64,000 nucleotides of DNA from Rhodeus uyekii (Eukaryota; Chordata; Actinopteri; Cypriniformes; Acheilognathidae). Positions 24,071 to 34,737 of the stretch are shown here, in pieces; within the stretch, counting starts at the first letter, position 1, and each line of letters opens with the position of its first letter. The translations under genes were made by a program, and so were the position numbers. The stretch spans positions 891,001-955,000 of the forward strand of contig JAWRVZ010000109.1 in assembly GCA_037043235.1 (NCBI GenBank). Reading direction: 5' to 3'. The notes beneath the pieces are model-generated. The model did no database searches. It was not told where the DNA came from and worked only from the letters and a program-made list of their open reading frames with translations.

Positions 24071-24835
24071 ATTTGCTCTTAAGCTCGTAGGAGAAGTTGC
24101 ATGTTACATTTGTTGTTATGTGAGTTTTCTCGGGACCCGAGCTGCTCTCGTCCACATCCATGACAATTACATCATCTCTCATGCATCCGCACGGACGTGC
24201 CACAATAAGCCCTCAGTGTTTGGCATGTGATAAAGTTTACAAGAGCGTGCAAATTCCTCCGGAGAGATTCACACTCTTGATCACAGGCCGAAACCTCGCC
24301 GTGTATTTTTGCTCAAGAATGCCTTGCTGATGCTAAAAGGAGATTATAGAAGTGCTTTGCCAAGTTCGTCAGCCTCACAACCTCCGGCACGTCTACTATG
24401 CGGCCCAACCTGTATTTTCAGATGGAAGAAGAATATTCTTTTCTTTCCGGCAGCTTCTCAAGTGTGTGGTACGTTCAGGCTGTTAGCCATTAGCTGATTG
24501 AGCTGATATGGTAAATAACGTGGGGAGAAGAATCTCCCCCTAAATCTGTGGCTATCCTTTAAGTCGTGTGCTGGCCATCTGCTCTGCGCCGGCCGAGGTC
24601 CCCAAATCCATCCCAAAGTGCCCCTCTAATGCTCTCCTTATGCTCCCTATGCAATCTGCTCAGGCATTACAGAGATGAGTGTGTGAGTGTGTGTGTGTGT
24701 GTGCTCGTTTATCAGCCAGAAATCACAAGTAGGATGAGGTGAATTCAAAACACGCTAATTTGATTAATGTTTCACTCTAAGGAAACCTGAGTCGTTTCAA
24801 TCAATGTTTGGGTCCAATAATGTCAAACCCAACAT
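24071..24835. other. Non-repetitive DNA, no gene recognised
   Basis: 24110-24660 is of balanced GC and contains no known repeat. A short (GT)n lies at 24677-24703. A conserved noncoding element or a missed exon is possible; no splice-flanked frame convinced me. Confidence 0.4.
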
Positions 24836-25195
24836 GTTTAAAATAGCTATTTTTAAGCCAATGGTTGCGTTCATCCATATTTGACCCAAACATTGATTGA
24901 AACAACTGAGTGCATGTTGCGTTATAATCATATAATTATATTACAGTTATTAATATTTGGTTTTATATGAATTCCAGATGCACAAATGATCGATAAATCA
25001 TTAAAATTTGAATGTATAATATATTCTCTAAACAAATAAATTGACTTATTGAAAGGCAATTTGTGCATCACAACATTATAATAAACAGCCTGAAGGAAGG
25101 ATTTTATTATTTTTATTATGGGTTATAGAAATTTTATTTACCGTAACTTACGATAAATATACTAATACTCTAGTGAGAGTTAATTTATAATGAAT
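24836..25195. repeat. AT-rich dispersed repeat, copy 3
   Basis: Collinear with 23505-23870 over about 350 bp, including TACTAATACTCTAGTGAGAG near its end. Confidence 0.8.
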
Positions 25196-25454
25196 TATTG
25201 AATTTGTTATCAGAGTATCTGCTTTCGGAATAAATTGTAACCGAACGTTCTTCCCTTTTAATACTTTGGTCCGTTTAAGAATATTTTTAAAAGCGCAGTT
25301 TCATGTCTGTCTTTGTGTTGTTCAACCTGTCGAGCTTGATATGCGCTTTAGAGAATAAGTAATGCAATGCTTTTTAGAGCGAGTAATTACTACAGTAATA
25401 TAGTTACACTGCTGAAGATAGTGCTAGTGATTAATTTAGGGCTGGAACTAATGA

Positions 25455-25607
25455 TCACTCTCTCACACACACACACACACACACTCGCACTCCCTCTCTC
25501 TCTCTCTCACACACACTCACGCTCTCTCTCTCTCTCGCACACACTCACACTCTCTCACTCTCTCACACTCGCTCACACTCGCTCTCTCACACTCGCTCTC
25601 TCTCACG

Positions 25608-25638
<31 letters not shown>

Positions 25639-25747
25639 TCACACTCTCTCACTCTCTCACACACACTCGCGCTCTCTCTCTCTCACACTCGCTCTCTCAC
25701 GCACACGCACACAAACTCACACTCTCATTCTCTCTCTCTCTGTGTGT
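25455..25747. repeat. Compound CA/CT microsatellite
   Basis: Mixed (CA)n, (CT)n and CACTCG blocks. The open frame through it is compositional. Confidence 0.95.
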
Positions 25748-25937
25748 AAAAATGTGTGTATATATATCTGTGTGCATATGATAGAAATTGGATTATAAAT
25801 GCCTTATAAACGAGTTTAGCAATTGGTTAGCAAACACAAGAAATTGGTGTTTTAAATGCTGTTCACATACAGTTAAAAGAATGATATGCGTTATGTAAAT
25901 ACGGCATGTGTATGAAATACTACAACTCATAAATCTA

Positions 25938-26075
25938 GCCTGTGTCTCAAACAGTAGAGAGTGGCGCTTGCAACACCAAGGTCAAGGGTTCGATTCCCAG
26001 GCAAAGCAAGAACGGATTGAATGCAACACAATTTGCTTTGAATAAAAGCGTCTGATAAATGCTTGAATGTAAAGT
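25938..26075 (+). mobile_element. tRNA-derived SINE
   Basis: Starts in CCTGTGTCTCAAACAGTAGA, B-box GGTTCGATTCC, shortened body, tail AATAAAAGCGTCTGATAAAT. Confidence 0.93.
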
Positions 26076-26219
26076 GTAGCCGTGTTCAGAAACAGGATGA
26101 CGGATCTGCTCGTTTTGACACCGTCTGTCTGGTATTCATTTTCCTAACAGCTATTTTTCCACAAACGGTGTCCAAATGTTCAACTCGAACAAGTCTTGGA
26201 TTGCCGTTAAGCTCTAAAA

Positions 26220-26420
26220 CGATCCTGATGTGTAAACGGCGTCCGCTCGCCGCAGATGTGCGGTGATGACGCTGTGTGTTGCGCGGGTGAACAGGGGCTT
26301 CAGTGAGAGCCGTCTCCGCACCTGAGAGCGCTGGCTCGACTCCAGCGACCCGCCGCACAAGAGCGGCCCTCATTAGCTCCTGACGAGAGACGGGGCCGCA
26401 CTGACCTCGCAAGCACACGT
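26220..26420. promoter_or_regulatory. Short CpG-rich segment (possible promoter or noncoding exon)
   Basis: About 200 bp with many CpGs (for example GGCGTCCGCTCGCCGCAG and GACCCGCCGCACAAGAGCGG) in AT-rich surroundings, 1.7 kb upstream of the myo9a exon. No TATA box or donor could be fixed. Antisense open frames here have no recognisable domain. Confidence 0.3.
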
Positions 26421-26854
26421 AAATAAATCCCTGCTCCTGTATGGAAACACCAACGTTCACCCTCGATTGTATGACCGTAGATTCGTTTAACATGGGTGTG
26501 ACCAGTCGGATGTTTTATGTTAAACATGGACATTTATCTAACGTTTATAGCCGTTTAATAAATTAACGTGCGTGTTTTGTCTTTGCGTCGGGGCTTCTGC
26601 TGTGAATCGTAACCCTTGGAGGCTCTTCAGGGATTATTAAGTGTATGGTTGTGAATCGAGTGATTGTGTGTTTGTTGGGGAAGGTGGCAGCTGGTGGTTT
26701 TGGCAGCGCTGGTTTTGTCTGTGCTCTGTTGAGAGCGGATAGTGACCCAGTGTGTTATGAGACACGGATCTGTTCGTTCTTCATACTCTTACATCAGTCT
26801 GTCTTTTAATCTCTTAACCCTCTGGGACTGTTTGGGTATCGCTCAATTAAAAAA
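26421..26854. other. Unassigned
   Basis: No recognised feature. Confidence 0.4.
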
Positions 26855-27001
26855 TTTACATTTCTGCATTTTATCCAAAGCGACTTGCATTGCATTCAAG
26901 AAACACATTGACATTCTAATCAGTTCTTGCTCTCCCTGGGAATAGAACCCATGACCTTGGCGTTGCAAGCACTACTCTCTACCGTTAGAGCTACAGGAAG
27001 G
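26855..27001 (-). mobile_element. tRNA-derived SINE
   Basis: Tail truncated (GCATTTTATCCAAAGCGACT), complete body, head with GGAATAGAACCCATGACCTT. Confidence 0.93.
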
Positions 27002-27455
27002 TGTAGATCGATTTTGAAAGCAAAAATACTAAAACGTAAAATATAAAACTGATTTAAAATATTAGTAATTAACACTGGTCTAACAATGCAATTAATTTGT
27101 GTACACCTGATAATTTCTTAATTATCTGATAACTAGATTAACCTGTTTGCAAAGTTGCGCTTTGGCAATGGCTTTCAAACATGATTTCCCTTTCTTTTCA
27201 TGTTCATCTGCTTCACAAAAATTGTCATATAATATCTAATTCAGATTTAGGTGCGCCCAAACTCACACAACACTGATATGCTCTTAATATTCATCAATTT
27301 TATTGATTGATCTGCTCTTTTAGATCTGCTGTTCAGCCAAAACAAACTTTGTACAGTATAAATATTCAAGTATTGATCTTTATTATTCACAAGTTTTTCT
27401 TTGGTTTCATCAATGTGCCAATTGTGATTAAAAATATACAATTGTTTTCACTCCC
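27002..27455. other. AT-rich unassigned
   Basis: No recognised feature. Confidence 0.45.
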
Positions 27456-28120
27456 TTATTGAGACTCTTAGAGTTATTTAGAATTTAGCATTTACCATAG
27501 TTTCCGCACCATAAGGTGCACCGGATTATAAGGCGCAGTTATGGGTCAATTTCTGCAGTTAATCCACACACAAGGCGCACCTTATTATAAGGTGCACGCA
27601 AAAAAAAAAAAAAAAAGGTAACGGAAGCAAAACAGTGAGTTTTATTGAACTTTATTCTACTATATAACAATATACTCACATTATGATTTAATCAATCATT
27701 ATTGAGACTCTTAGAGTTATTCTGAACACAGACTAATGGCAAAAGTGATCTTTTGATGTACGTTATTGTTTAAAAACCAAGAGCATTAAGATTAGCATTT
27801 ACTGTATTTTCCGCAACATAAGGTGCACCGGATCATAAGGCGCAGTCCCAGTTATGAGTCGATCTCTGTACTTAATCCACACACAAGGCGCACCTTATTA
27901 TAAGGCGCACGCTAAAACATAAGGTCTACAAAAAAAGGTAACGGAAGCAAAACAGTGAGTTTTATTGAACTTTATTCTACTATATAACAATACACTCACA
28001 TTGTTTTAATCAATCATTATTGAGACTCTTAGAGTTATTTTGAACACAGACTATTGGAAAAAGTGATCTTTTGATGTACGTTATTGTTGAAAAACCTGGA
28101 GCATTAAGATTAGCATTTAG
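27456..28120. repeat. Tandem duplication of an element with GGCGCACC motifs
   Basis: The anchor TTATTGAGACTCTTAGAGTT occurs at about 27457, 27700 and 28018. Two full units carry CATAAGGTGCACCGGAT, TAAGGCGCAGT and ACAAGGCGCACCTTATTATA, whose GGTGCACC/GGCGCACC blocks are inverted relative to each other like DNA-transposon ends. A third partial unit ends about 40 bp before the myo9a exon. A 16-18 nt A run interrupts the first unit. Confidence 0.85.
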
Positions 28121-28159
28121 TTGTTGTCTTGACTCTAAATGCGTCTGTTTTTCTTGCAG

Positions 28160-28234
28160 TTGTAATGTCTTGAAGCAGAATCAGGCGCTGTTGAAGGATG
28201 TACAGCGAGTGCTGATGGAAACGGCTTTTCCAAT
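28160..28234 (+). other. myo9a: 5' UTR part of the myo9a exon
   Basis: The stretch lies between a pyrimidine-rich acceptor ending in AG at 28158-28159 (TTTTTCTTGCAG) and the myo9a ATG. It is therefore inferred to be 5' untranslated sequence joined to one or more upstream noncoding exons that I could not identify. It contains three short upstream reading frames, listed separately. The acceptor call rests on sequence only; a transcription start inside this segment is an alternative. Confidence 0.7.
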
Positions 28235-28238
28235 ATGA
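28165..28238 (+). promoter_or_regulatory. Cluster of three upstream ORFs before the myo9a start
   Basis: Three tiny ORFs precede the myo9a ATG: 28165-28173 (Met-Ser-stop), 28198-28215 (MYSEC-stop) and 28215-28238 (METAFPI-stop). The TGA of the second shares its A with the ATG of the third (TGATG). The TGA of the third begins one base inside the myo9a ATG (ATGA). The third start has C at -3 and G at +4, a weak to moderate context, while the main start has A at -3. Stop-start overlaps of this sort are compatible with leaky scanning or reinitiation; that role is inferred. Confidence 0.6.
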
Positions 28239-29077
28239 GTGTCCATGATGTTGGCGGGAGACGACGCTTTGAGGACTCTGAGTTCACCCTGCGTATCTAC
28301 CCAGGGGTCATCGCCGAGGGCACCATCTACTGCCCCGTCGCCGCCCGCAAGATCACGTCCGCCGCCGAGGTCATCGAGCAAATCATCGACCGGCTGCAGC
28401 TGGACCGGACGAAATGCTATGTCCTAGCCGAGGTGAAGGAGTTCGGCGGGGAAGAATGGATCCTCAACCCTACCGACTGTCCCGTCCAGCGCATGATGCT
28501 GTGGCCTCGCATGGCCCTGGAGAACCGCTTCAGCAGCGAGGACTACCGCTTCCTTCTCCGGGAGAAGAACCTCGACGGCTCCATCCACTACGGCAACTTG
28601 CAAATGTGGCTGCAGGTCACGGAGGAGCGGCGGCGCATGGTGGAGCGGGGCTTCCTCCCGCAACCCTTGCCCAAGGACTTCGACGACCTTTGCAATCTGC
28701 CGAATCTCAACGAGAAGACCCTTCTGGACAACCTGCGCAGTCGCTTCAAGCAGGAGAAGATCTACACGTATGTGGGCAGCATCCTCATAGTCATCAACCC
28801 CTTTAAGTTCCTTCCTATCTATAATCCCAAGTACGTTAAGATGTACGATAATCACCAGCTGGGCAAGCTGGAGCCGCACATCTATGCGGTGGCGGACGTG
28901 GCTTATCATGCCATGCTGCAAAGCAAGCAGAATCAATGCATTGTGATTTCTGGGGAAAGTGGGTCGGGCAAAACCCAAAGCACCAACTTCCTGATCCACC
29001 ACCTCACGGCTCTCAGTCAGAAGGGCTTTGCTAGTGGAGTGGAGCAGATCATCCTGGGCGCCGGACCAGTGCTGGAG
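28235..29077 (+). CDS. myo9a: Myosin IXa, first coding exon (RA-like domain and start of motor)
   Basis: This exon encodes the first 281 residues of an unconventional class IX myosin, a single-headed actin motor that in known family members carries a C-terminal RhoGAP domain. Residues about 14-112 match the Ras-associating-like N-terminal domain of myosin IX, including a KCYVLAEVKEFGGEEW stretch. The motor follows: YTYVGSILIVINPFK at 177-191, NPKYVKMYDNHQLGKLEPH shortly after, and the intact ATP-binding P-loop GESGSGKT at 240-247 (28952-28975). The exon stops after GAGPVLE at a GTAAGA donor in phase 0, which leaves switch I, switch II, the IQ motifs and the RhoGAP domain outside the window. 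The residues fit IXa better than IXb (GGRRRFED, EGTIYCP and NPTDCPVQRMMLWPRMALENR near the N-terminus). The start at 28235 has A at -3 and gives the family N-terminus. GC content and codon use contrast sharply with the AT-rich flanks. Which teleost paralogue (aa or ab) this is cannot be told here. Confidence 0.95.
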
Positions 29078-29393
29078 GTAAGAGCGGATTATATTAATTA
29101 ACAACATCACAAGGTTGTTGGCAGGGGTTTTTATAGGTTTGAGCCGATCTTTAAAAAGCCTTAGATTTTGTGTCTTAACCAGGGTTGTATAGACGGCACA
29201 TACATTTATGCATGAATGTGAAAGTAATTCTGCTATAAACCACACGGATCAGATCAAACAGCGCTGACGAGGAAACCAAGAGAAAGATTGTGCCCTGCCC
29301 AAATTTTTTTGTGCCCAAATCACCAACATTCAGCATGAATTTAATGCAGTAATGCCGAGTGTAACCATGGTATTGTGGCATGGTATTTTTTTT

Positions 29394-29530
29394 TTTACAT
29401 TTACACACTCACGCTTTAATCAAAGCGACTTGCATTGCATTCAAGAAACACATTGACATTCTAATCAGTTCTTGCTTTCCCTGGGAATCGAACCCATGAC
29501 CTTTGGCGTTGCAAGTCTCACTCTCTACTT
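29394..29530 (-). mobile_element. tRNA-derived SINE
   Basis: Lies 317 bp into the inferred intron. The tail is partly degraded, the body complete, and the head carries GGGAATCGAACCCATGACC. Confidence 0.93.
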
Positions 29531-29638
29531 GCATTTAATAAGGTAATTTTAGAAAAACAACAATAACAATAGACCTTTTCTCACCAGGTGGGTCCAGAAA
29601 CGTATGCCAACAAAGTAAATAAATGTTCCTCTTGTGTC

Positions 29639-29698
29639 ATTTTCCTGTGTCTCAAACAGTAGAGAGCAGCGCTTGCAACGCCAAGGTCATGGGTTCGT
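29639..29698 (+). mobile_element. SINE head fragment
   Basis: Only the tRNA-like part from TTTCCTGTGTCTCAAACAGT to GGTTCG is present; it stops inside the B-box. Confidence 0.85.
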
Positions 29699-30785
29699 GC
29701 TTGTTGTTGTGACTTATTTTGACGGTGCTGAGGTTTGCAGAGAAAACGCTCCCATTATCCGTCTTCATTAGTTCACGATCACTTTAACAGTCTTGTCTGA
29801 TACGTTATTAGATAAAAAGTAGACGGTATATGATAGAGTATTAGCGTTTGTCGTGTGGTTGATGCCCAAGGTTTGCTGAGCAAAAATGCGTAATCTTGGT
29901 TCCCTCAAAGCTGCACGCTTCTACGTGGCGTAAAGGTTGAGAAGGTCCATCTATCTCTGTTTTCCATGTTTCTTCGAGTTGAAAAAATGTTGGGCGCTGG
30001 TGTTTTGCATGAATTCAGCTCATTAGCATACGCTTGCGTCACTGTTAGGTTCTATTGTGCTTAGATGGTTTAGCTTAGTTTAATTTAGTTCCCCCAAAAA
30101 GCGTTCCTATAATTAAAGCGGGTACTTCCGCCATTACTTCTAGGAATGATGAAGCGTTTCCTTCGACGTGAAAGTCTCTAAAAATCAATTCCAGATGGAG
30201 TTTAATGGAAAAGTTGATTTCTGACTCTGGACTGAAACCAGTGCGACACGTGATGAGACGTTTTGTTGGTTGCTCTTCTAGTCGTGTCACGTTTGGTATC
30301 CGTATCTTAAACGCTAAACGCGTTCTGATTGGCTGTGACTTTGTGTCTCCGTGTGATATTGTCAGCTTCAGAGTGAACGGATAAGATGTTCGAGATCTGA
30401 TCCGTTCTTGGGCCTCTGTTAGAAATGCTTCACCATCAATAAAACCAGGTTATTGTGTTGTGAGCAATTGTCACGTTGTTTGATAAGCTTCCAGTTTCGT
30501 GTGTTTTGTGACCTAGATAAGCCCTTGAGTGATGATAGTTTAGAAAAGCAATGCTACAGTCATAATGTAGGCGGAAGAACGTGTTTTAATTCTGCTTGTG
30601 GATTCCAGTGATGCCAGTAATTCCACTCAACTTTTGTCACCAAGAAGCACATGATCTTGTTTTGATAACATTATCGAAATGTCTTTGGTTAGTACTTTTC
30701 TGTGTTTATCAGAAGGGTGTTTTGTTACAGGAAGCATAAGCCATGCTTTTATTAATTTTATTTTATTATTATACATATATTATTT
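29699..30785. other. Unassigned intronic DNA
   Basis: No gene. ACGCGTTCTGATTGGCTGTG near 30318 hints at an old dispersed repeat. Confidence 0.4.
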
Positions 30786-30868
<83 letters not shown>

Positions 30869-30893
30869 TATTATTATTATTATTATATATGGG
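30786..30893. repeat. (AAT)n/(ATT)n microsatellite
   Basis: About 26 AAT-type units switch to ATT-type units near 30868, so the right part can fold back on the left. Confidence 0.95.
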
Positions 30894-31724
30894 CAGATGA
30901 CAAATAAGGGTGAAACAGCTTTTTTTTTTTTAAGTTCTAAATTCCTTGAATTGTATGCATTTATATAGTTCAAATACTGTTGTTTTTGAAACTGTTAGAG
31001 GTTAGCAGATTTTTTTCCTTATGTAATTTAAGCTTTTTTTCTCGGCAAATTATGGGCAAATTATGTCCTGTGGTGTGACATGATTAAATATTATGCATTT
31101 CAAATACAAATCAGATATGCTTTAAGTTTAACAATCATTCTTGAAAAATGATCATTAAAATTCTGCATATATTTTTTTTCGATAATATTCTTTGCTTGGG
31201 CCATCTTTTACCACTCACTCCAGTGGAAATATTGTGTAAATTGAGAAAATATTTGAAAATGTTTTTTTTTTTTTATATATATAGTTATATTTTGCAATGT
31301 TTTCAAATGCATATAATTATTTAAGCTAGTTAACATAGTAAAAGTCATTTAGTTGTGTTTGAAGTGATGTCACACCACAGGACATCGCGTCACACCACAG
31401 GACGAAATGAGACACTGTATGAACATTTATGGTGAAATTTATTGAATAACTCTGTAACAAACAAATTTGCATCTCTGTTTGAACATTAATGAAAATGCAA
31501 CATATCAGTACAATCTTATTACTTAGTGTATGAATTTGAACTAAAAGCATAGTGAACGAGACATAATAATTAAAATATATTTAAAAGCATTATAAAAGCA
31601 TGTTAAAATCATCGATTCAGCTCTTTAAACAAAGATTCCAGTCAAAAATCTGTCATAAATCACTGAAGACAGATATATATTTGTTTAATATATGTATAAT
31701 ATAGGTATATTATATATAATATTG
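30894..31724. other. AT-rich intronic DNA with a recurring 15-bp motif
   Basis: GTCCTGTGGTGTGAC at 31065-31079 and its reverse complement GTCACACCACAGGAC at 31369-31383 and 31389-31403; a one-mismatch copy lies at 32005-32019. No gene. Confidence 0.6.
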
Positions 31725-31733
31725 ACAATATTT

Positions 31734-31793
<60 letters not shown>

Positions 31794-31802
31794 AAATATT
31801 GT
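31725..31802. repeat. 78-bp perfect AT palindrome with (TA)n core
   Basis: Left arm ACAATATTTGTTTATA (31725-31740) and right arm TATAAACAAATATTGT (31787-31802) are exact reverse complements around 46 bp of alternating TA. A separate interrupted TA run follows to about 31855. Confidence 0.95.
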
Positions 31803-31855
31803 AAAAAAAAAATATATATATATATATATTTTTTTTTAAAATTTATATATATATA

Positions 31856-33416
31856 TGTGTGTGTATATGTTTAATATCGCAAACATAACAGACGAGAATC
31901 TAGCTAGACATCTGACTTAATTATGTCATACTACAAGACGGGCTGTCACACCATTTTGTCACGCCATTTTGAGTCATTGCTATTCTATAGTCATTAATGT
32001 TACAGTCACACCGCAGGACACTTTGCTATTCATCTTGAAATATGAACACCACCAAATACATTTTATGTCCCAAAATCATAATGGTGAAATAAAATTATTT
32101 ATATATATCTATATATAGAATGAGGACATTTAACTTCATTAATTCAGTTACTATTAGGGATGTGGACGAGTATTAATTTCTCGATTTTAATTCGTAATGA
32201 TTAATGCACAATTAAAACTTCACTAATTGTTTGTTGTAGCCTGCCATCCAATAATTGCAAAAAAGCGTTTGTGAATTTAAAGAGGAGATGAGAAATCAAA
32301 CGAATTTTAAAGCACAAAATAAACATGAAGGAATGTTGAAATACACATTAATCATAAACTCATTAGTCAACTAGAATAAATGACTCTAGAGAAAAGCATT
32401 TTGCTAAATATATGCAGTTTCATTTAATTATTTAATGCATGTTAGATTAAATCTGTTATGAAAACAAGTTATTGCCAGTTATATCTCCTCAAATTGGAGC
32501 TGAAGCAATTCTGTTACTAAAAAGTTAATATAAAAACTGCTTTATGTGCAGTTTTTTTCTTTTTGCTGCCTAATTGGGATGACATTAAATATTAAATATA
32601 AATTCCTAAGAATCGAAGTGACTGTCTTTGCAAGTAAACAGTCATTTATGTCACAGTGAATGTAAAGAGTTGAGAAAGAAAACGCACGAGTGTGTTGGAT
32701 TCGTCCCGTCGCTCTTAAAGCGAAAGCGTAAAAAAAGACCTGCTGTCGTTATTAACGCAAATCACTTTAATAAGAATAAATGTATATTTTATTTGCATGC
32801 ATATACCTTAATTTTTTTCATACATATTAAGATTTTCAGGTAGAAAGGTGTTGATTTAATTAACTGATTATTCATTTATTAATTAGTTTCCATTCTGAAG
32901 TTTCGCTTTCGGCCCTGACGTTTTCATTTCGTGTCATCAGTATTGATTTTTGTTCTTCTGTGCAACACCAGAAAATGTTTAGCAGAATGTCCGAAGTGAC
33001 TGGAGACAAATAATATAGTTGTATAATATAATATAAATACATTTGTGTCATACATGGCCACCAGTCCATTAAAAGGGTTTCTCAGATGCAATAACTCCTG
33101 ATTTAGCTTGTTAGCAGAGTGCTAGGAATTAAACCGTTAGCTAAAATGAGAGAGCCTACTTTTTTAATCTAATAATCTTCGTATAATCTCTGACTTTTCG
33201 ACTTGCTGTTCACATGCTTACAAAAGGCTAATGTTTAGGCATATGGGTTAATATCCACCATCTGGCGCGATTGAGCGGCTCTTGAGTGAAGAGGACGCGC
33301 TTTAATTGTTTGCAGAGTGAGATTGTGTATCTGCTCATTACTGATTAATGCGGAGCGTGTGGAGTGACCGTCTCTTCCTCTTTACTCGCATCTGCCACTC
33401 TAACTCCTTACGGTAC
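31856..33416. other. AT-rich intronic DNA
   Basis: No gene. Around 32158-32300 resembles an old dispersed repeat (GGGATGTGGACGAGTATTAA); family not recognised. Confidence 0.4.
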
Positions 33417-34078
<662 letters not shown>

Positions 34079-34081
34079 TTA

Positions 34082-34252
34082 GGGCCCGTCCACACGGGAA
34101 TGCGAATCACTGTAACCGCATACATTTTGTATGGGATTGGCGTTGCGTCCACACGGATCCGGCGTTCTGGGTGGCTGAATCCGCTCTCTTTGGAGAACGG
34201 GTTCTAAGGTGGAAAGATCTGAGAACGACACCCTTGCGTTCTCGTGTGGACG
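34082..34252. mobile_element. Hairpin-like nonautonomous element with GGCC(C)GTCCACACG ends
   Basis: GGGCCCGTCCACACGGGAAT at 34083 pairs with GTTCTCGTGTGGACGGCC ending near 34252. Internal GTCCACACGGATCC repeats the end motif. This is typical of small fish MITEs; the family is not certain. Confidence 0.6.
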
Positions 34253-34431
34253 GCCAATCCGCATCTTTAGTGAGAACGATGATGTCATCACATCACGTGT
34301 CGGCTGCGTCACACGTAACAGCAACAACAGTAATGGCGGACTACATGATTGTGCTCGTGCTGCAGGACCGCTAAAAGTACATAAAGTTGCCTTTTACGGA
34401 TCTGGTTTTGCGTTTCCATCGTGATCATGGC

Positions 34432-34508
34432 GTGCCACAGTGTTTGGGAGCGGTCGACGGCACACGCATAGAAATCAAGCAGCTGTCTGCCAACTCGATG
34501 GACTACAT
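34432..34508 (+). pseudogene. PIF-Harbinger transposase fragment
   Basis: The frame from 34432 reads VPQCLGAVDGTRIEIK, then LSANSMDYI. This matches the conserved first-Asp region (GA(V/I)DGTHI) of PIF-Harbinger DDE nucleases. It is cut off at 34509, where a hAT-like end begins. Only about 26 codons remain, so it is inactive. Confidence 0.75.
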
Positions 34509-34565
34509 CAGTGGTCCCCAACCTTTTTTGTGCCACGGACCGGTAAACGCGTGAAGATTTTCCTC
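34509..34565 (+). mobile_element. hAT-like terminal fragment
   Basis: Starts CAGTGGTCCCCAACC, then GTGCCACGGACCGGT. The CAGNGGTCNNCAACC form is shared with the element at 63353 and is typical of hAT-type ends. No matching right end was found. Confidence 0.45.
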
Positions 34566-34621
34566 GACTAGATCAGGTTTTCCTGCTTGAATGTGTTCCC
34601 CCATATTCGTCTCTTCCCAGT

Positions 34622-34737
34622 ATGTCAGAAACGCTCTGTTTAGTTCCTGTCTCTCTGAAGCTCCTCCTCCTGAAAGCACACTGTGCTCTGATTGGTGGGC
34701 TGGATCGGTGTGTTGTGATTGGTCAAGAGCTTCCAGT
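34622..34737 (+). repeat. Dispersed repeat, copy 2 of 2 (GAAACGCTCTGTTTAG family)
   Basis: Partner of 8968-9105; same order of blocks with scattered differences. Confidence 0.75.

Noticed and set aside
28424..29245. 273-residue antisense frame opposite myo9a
   Set aside because: It is the mirror of the GC-rich myosin coding frame and has no domain of its own.
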